Shown one piece after another: positions 5,381 to 8,353 of a stretch of 8,353 nt of DNA (within the stretch, counting starts at the first letter, position 1; every line of letters begins with the position of its first letter). The translations under genes were made by a program, and so were the position numbers. This DNA is from Spirochaetota bacterium (GTDB taxonomy: Bacteria; Spirochaetota; UBA4802; UB4802), in NCBI GenBank assembly GCA_018399855.1, contig JAGYNX010000080.1:1-8353 (forward strand), in the 5' to 3' direction. The notes beneath the pieces are model-generated. The model made no database searches, was not told the DNA's origin, and saw only the letters and a list, made by a program, of their open reading frames with translations.

Positions 5381-7216
5381 ATGATACCATCAAAATTGTT
5401 ACAGGCCATTCAAAAAAGCTCGTTTAATTTCTTTCACATGTCCAACAAGTGGCAGAATTTTTTAATGAGCCTTTTCATAGGCATTACCATTGGCCTGTTC
5501 GTTTCAATTTTTACTTTTTTTCTCAGGATTATGGAAAACGGGGTTCACCTCGTTTTGAAGACTGATTTTGAGAATTTTATCAATCGTCCGAGAATCACCA
5601 CCGGAGACTGGTTTCAACAAGTATCATTAATTCTCATTCTTCTTTTTGTTGGTGGCCTGGTCTCGGGTGTTTTCAATAAGTATTTTAAGACATATAAAGG
5701 ACTACAAATAAATCGTTTCGGCACTGATGCGGTTATCGGTGCCTTCAACGGTTATGAAAAGTATATCTCACCACTTTCTGCAATTCTCAAAACCCTTATC
5801 GCTTCTCCCATCCTTATCGCTGTGGGTGGATCTGCCGGTATTGAAGGTACGGTTGCCTACCTCGGGGGAGGTGTGGGAGCACTTTATACGAAGATATTTC
5901 CCCATCTGAAAAAGAATCGCCGTATGTTTATTATATGTGGTGCGTCAGCCAGTATTGGGGCGGTGTTTCATGCCCCCCTGGGTGCTTCAATCTATATGGC
6001 GGAAGTATTATATTTTTCAAGTGAATTAGATACCAGTTATGTTGCCCATTCCATCATATCCTCGGTGATCGCCTACGCGGTTTATATCATTTTTTTCGGT
6101 CATCATGCGTTGTTCGATTTTCAGAATATTACCTTTATTCCATCAGATATATACTATGCCCTGATACTTGCTCTTCTTGTTATGCCCATATCACTTCTTT
6201 TTTCAAAGGTGCTGAATGTAACAATAGACATATTCCAGGATTTACATATTCCGGATTATCTAAAACCTGTGGCAGGTTGCCTGTTGCTGGGTGTGATCCT
6301 GATTTTATTTCCTTACGCGGGAGGTGTGGGGTACAACTATATTCAGAAACTCATTGATGGTAATTTTGCAATCCTTGTAATACCGCTATTTATTGTATTT
6401 AAAATTCTGGCCACATCTCTTACGGTGGGTTCCGGTGGTAATGGTGGACTGTTTGGTCCTTCTGTTGTAATAGGTGCATTTATTGGCAGCGGGTACGCAA
6501 TTATTATGCAGCAGCTTGGTATCCCGCTGAATAATGAAACATATATTGTTATCGGCATGGCAGCCTTTCTCTCAGCAACTGAGAATACTCCAATATCATC
6601 AGTTATAATGATAACAGAAATAACCGGTACCTATGAACTGCTGATCCCTCTTTCGCTGGCATCTGTGACATCTTTTTTTCTGGGGAAAAAGGCGGTATTA
6701 TATCGTTCCCAGGTTGAATCAAGAATCGATTCTTCTGCCTACCAGGATAAATACCTTGACATGGAACAGCTAAAGCATGTACGGGCAAAGGATATCATAT
6801 TTTTAACAGCGAATAAGATGCCCCGTATATATCTTCATGAGAATATTGAAGCAATACTTGAAAAAGCATCACGCAATGTTATGGTACAATTGTATCCGGT
6901 CTATTCGAAAAATGACGAATTACAGGGATTTATCGATGCTCATCTATTGAGAAAAGATATCCAATCTGGTATCATTTCTACAGATCTTTTTCCGCTGATC
7001 ATCGCCCAGGATCTATATTCAGTCGAGTACTATCATATCGAGGGGGACACTATTGTATATGATATCATCTCCCTCTTTATCAATGTGGATGACAATCTTG
7101 CCGAACTGGAAAACTATCCTGTTATTGGACAGGATGGTGAATTTCTTGGTATATTAAGATCAGTTGATATTATGCATCAGCAATTCAAGCGTTTTGATAA
7201 ACTTATTGGTAAATAA
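5381..7216 (+). CDS. CLC-family chloride channel/transporter with C-terminal CBS-like domains
   Basis: This 611-residue integral membrane protein moves chloride or a related anion. The membrane part spans about residues 24-437 and the cytoplasmic tail about 440-611. CLC signatures are GSAGIEGT (150-157), where Glu155 matches the external gating glutamate of E. coli ClcA (Glu148), FHAPLGASIYMAEVLY (196-211), and GSGGNGGLFGPS (350-361), which carries the GxFxP anion-site motif. Departures are Thr157 where GREGP has proline, Val209 where proton-coupled ClcA has Glu203, and no GSGIP (RFGTD at 112-116 stands there). Valine at the internal site is typical of passive channels, so a channel is favoured by inference. 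The tail resembles a divergent pair of CBS modules (about 463-526 and 535-605), which in other CLCs bind nucleotides. ATG at 5381 has only a weak AGG six bases upstream. The stop TAA is followed at once by TGA. The gene probably shares a transcript with the PEPCK-like gene. Confidence 0.9.
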   Translation: MIPSKLLQAIQKSSFNFFHMSNKWQNFLMSLFIGITIGLFVSIFTFFLRIMENGVHLVLKTDFENFINRPRITTGDWFQQVSLILILLFVGGLVSGVFNKYFKTYKGLQINRFGTDAVIGAFNGYEKYISPLSAILKTLIASPILIAVGGSAGIEGTVAYLGGGVGALYTKIFPHLKKNRRMFIICGASASIGAVFHAPLGASIYMAEVLYFSSELDTSYVAHSIISSVIAYAVYIIFFGHHALFDFQNITFIPSDIYYALILALLVMPISLLFSKVLNVTIDIFQDLHIPDYLKPVAGCLLLGVILILFPYAGGVGYNYIQKLIDGNFAILVIPLFIVFKILATSLTVGSGGNGGLFGPSVVIGAFIGSGYAIIMQQLGIPLNNETYIVIGMAAFLSATENTPISSVIMITEITGTYELLIPLSLASVTSFFLGKKAVLYRSQVESRIDSSAYQDKYLDMEQLKHVRAKDIIFLTANKMPRIYLHENIEAILEKASRNVMVQLYPVYSKNDELQGFIDAHLLRKDIQSGIISTDLFPLIIAQDLYSVEYYHIEGDTIVYDIISLFINVDDNLAELENYPVIGQDGEFLGILRSVDIMHQQFKRFDKLIGK

Positions 7217-7239
7217 TGAATTAATGGGTATAATGAACT

Positions 7240-7248
7240 GGAGGTGAT
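7240..7248 (+). promoter_or_regulatory. Strong Shine-Dalgarno site of the PD40-OmpA gene
   Basis: GGAGGTGAT is an extended match to the 16S rRNA 3' end, with five bases between GGAGG and the ATG at 7250. It is by far the strongest ribosome-binding site in the window, suggesting high translation of this envelope protein. Confidence 0.85.
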
Positions 7249-7249
7249 T

Positions 7250-8353
7250 ATGAAAACGTTACAAGTAGCAGCAATAGTCGTATTGAGTGTGATACAGATT
7301 GCCGCAACAGGATTCAAGGTATCTGATTCTCCACAGAATATCGGGTCTCCGGTAAACACTACACATAATGATTTTTCTCCAACTCTCTCACCTGATGGAA
7401 GCTGGATGATATTTAATTCGGACAGGGGAGGAAGGTATCAAAATCTGTACATATCCCATTTAAAGGATGGAAAATGGACTGAACCCAAAGCGCTTACGGC
7501 GGTCAACTCTCCTTATAATGATGAGTCTCCCTATCTATCACGGGATGGAAATACATTGATTTTCTCTTCAGACCGGGATGGAAGCATAGAGATGCCAAAA
7601 AATGAAAAAAACCAGGTGCGGGTTTCTTTTGATTTGTACTGGTCAAAAAAAAGCAACGGGAAATGGAGTAAACCGGAACCAATACCAGGAGTTGTGAATA
7701 CACAATATCATGAAAAATCACCCAGTTTAAGCGCGGACGGGAAGAACCTGTACTACAACATGTGGCCCTTTGGTGATACATCCCGTGTGATCCTTGTTAA
7801 GGCAGAACGTCAGGATGGGATATTTGTTAATCCGAAAAAACTACCCAAACCATTTAACCAGGGATATAGAGATATCGGACTTATTCCGGCGGAAGACCTG
7901 GGGGGATTCTTCTTTTCATCGAACAGGCCTGAAAACATTGGCACCGTTGACCTGTATTTTGTTACGTATGAAAATGGTGTGTTCGGTACCCCTGAAAATC
8001 TTGGTGAAATGGTAAACAGTAAAAAAGCCGATTTTAATCTTACCAGGGCTGATCAACGTTATTATATAACATCCAGTCGTGAAAAAATGAATTTTGATAT
8101 TTACTCTTCTTTTATATTCGTTTCAGATAAGAGTTTTGAGACAAGGGCAATATATTTCGATTTTGACAAGGCGTCAATAAAGAATGAATCATATCCCTAT
8201 CTTGATGCGCTGGCCAAATACCTGAAAGAAAGTCCGAAAATAAAACTGGAGATTATCGGTTATACCGATCTACATGGGTCAGAAGAATACAATAAGAGTT
8301 TAAGCCTGAAAAGGGCCCAGACGGTTAAAGAATATCTTGTACAACGGGGTCTT
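7250..8353 (+). CDS. PD40-repeat/OmpA-like peptidoglycan-associated envelope protein (3' end missing)
   Basis: Exactly 368 codons are visible from the ATG at 7250 to the edge, with no stop. Residues 1 to about 20 (MKTLQVAAIVVLSVIQIAA) look like a signal peptide without a lipobox cysteine. Residues 40-290 hold about five WD40-like PD40 blades: the first three have the pattern SPxLSxDG (43-50, 93-100, 157-164), and divergent blades start near 207 and 260. From about 298 begins an OmpA/MotB C-terminal domain, with IYFDFDKASI and GYTDLHGSEEYNKSLSLKRA, where Asp340 and Arg355 are the residues that bind diaminopimelate of peptidoglycan. The protein should sit in the periplasm or outer membrane, holding a beta-propeller near the cell wall. 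About 40 residues are missing at the end. It begins 33 bases after the CLC gene with no terminator between. The propeller ligand is unknown. Confidence 0.88.
   Translation, partial: MKTLQVAAIVVLSVIQIAATGFKVSDSPQNIGSPVNTTHNDFSPTLSPDGSWMIFNSDRGGRYQNLYISHLKDGKWTEPKALTAVNSPYNDESPYLSRDGNTLIFSSDRDGSIEMPKNEKNQVRVSFDLYWSKKSNGKWSKPEPIPGVVNTQYHEKSPSLSADGKNLYYNMWPFGDTSRVILVKAERQDGIFVNPKKLPKPFNQGYRDIGLIPAEDLGGFFFSSNRPENIGTVDLYFVTYENGVFGTPENLGEMVNSKKADFNLTRADQRYYITSSREKMNFDIYSSFIFVSDKSFETRAIYFDFDKASIKNESYPYLDALAKYLKESPKIKLEIIGYTDLHGSEEYNKSLSLKRAQTVKEYLVQRGL

Noticed and set aside
7031..7064. Inverted repeat TATCATAT / ATATGATA
   Set aside because: It lies inside the CLC coding sequence with an 18-base loop and no associated regulatory context; this is most likely chance.
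7206..7234. TTGGTA-N17-TATAAT, a possible sigma-70 promoter for the PD40-OmpA gene
   Set aside because: Spacing is ideal, but transcription would start near 7241, inside the Shine-Dalgarno site, and the -35 half lies in the CLC coding end. It is possible but not supported enough to list.
7503..7781. Antisense reading frame over the PD40 repeats
   Set aside because: The plus strand encodes a continuous PD40-OmpA protein here with signal peptide and strong ribosome-binding site; the antisense frame shows no family features.

Overview
The window carries six protein genes, two of them cut by its edges, on DNA of moderate GC content, with short spacers and no RNA genes, insertion sequences, CRISPR arrays or phage genes that I could see. 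The protein with PD40 repeats and an OmpA-like peptidoglycan-binding domain at the right edge points to a diderm (Gram-negative type) bacterium. The mix of a LarA homologue, a YhhN membrane protein, a flavin disulfide reductase fused to rhodanese and a PEPCK-like ATPase would suit an anaerobic or facultative lineage such as a spirochaete. That placement is an impression from gene content, not something a single marker proves.

Layout. Positions 1-1330 (+) hold the end of a CoA-disulfide/persulfide reductase-type flavoprotein with a C-terminal rhodanese domain, closed by a very clear intrinsic terminator at 1368-1400. Two minus-strand genes follow: yhhN (1425-2096), driven by a near-consensus sigma-70 promoter of its own, and upstream of it larA (2172-3431, with a possible longer start at 3461). 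A divergent AT-rich spacer (about 3432-3585) contains a 19-bp palindrome just ahead of the preferred larA start. Then three plus-strand genes run in the same direction with gaps of 40 and 33 bases: a PEPCK/HPr-kinase-like protein of unknown role (3586-5340), a CLC-type anion channel with a CBS-like cytoplasmic tail (5381-7216), and the incomplete PD40-OmpA gene (7250 to the right edge). No terminator separates these three, so they may form one transcription unit.

How the genes may work together. The flavoprotein handles sulfane sulfur or disulfides with NAD(P)H. LarA would interconvert the stereoisomers of a 2-hydroxyacid using a nickel-pincer cofactor whose biosynthetic genes (larB, larC, larE) are not here. 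YhhN would act on ether lipids. The most unusual part is the plus-strand block: a PEPCK-fold protein with an HPr-kinase-like P-loop and a long N-terminal region I do not recognise, directly followed by a CLC protein whose selectivity and gating motifs depart from the usual consensus. Whether these two act together is inference from position only.
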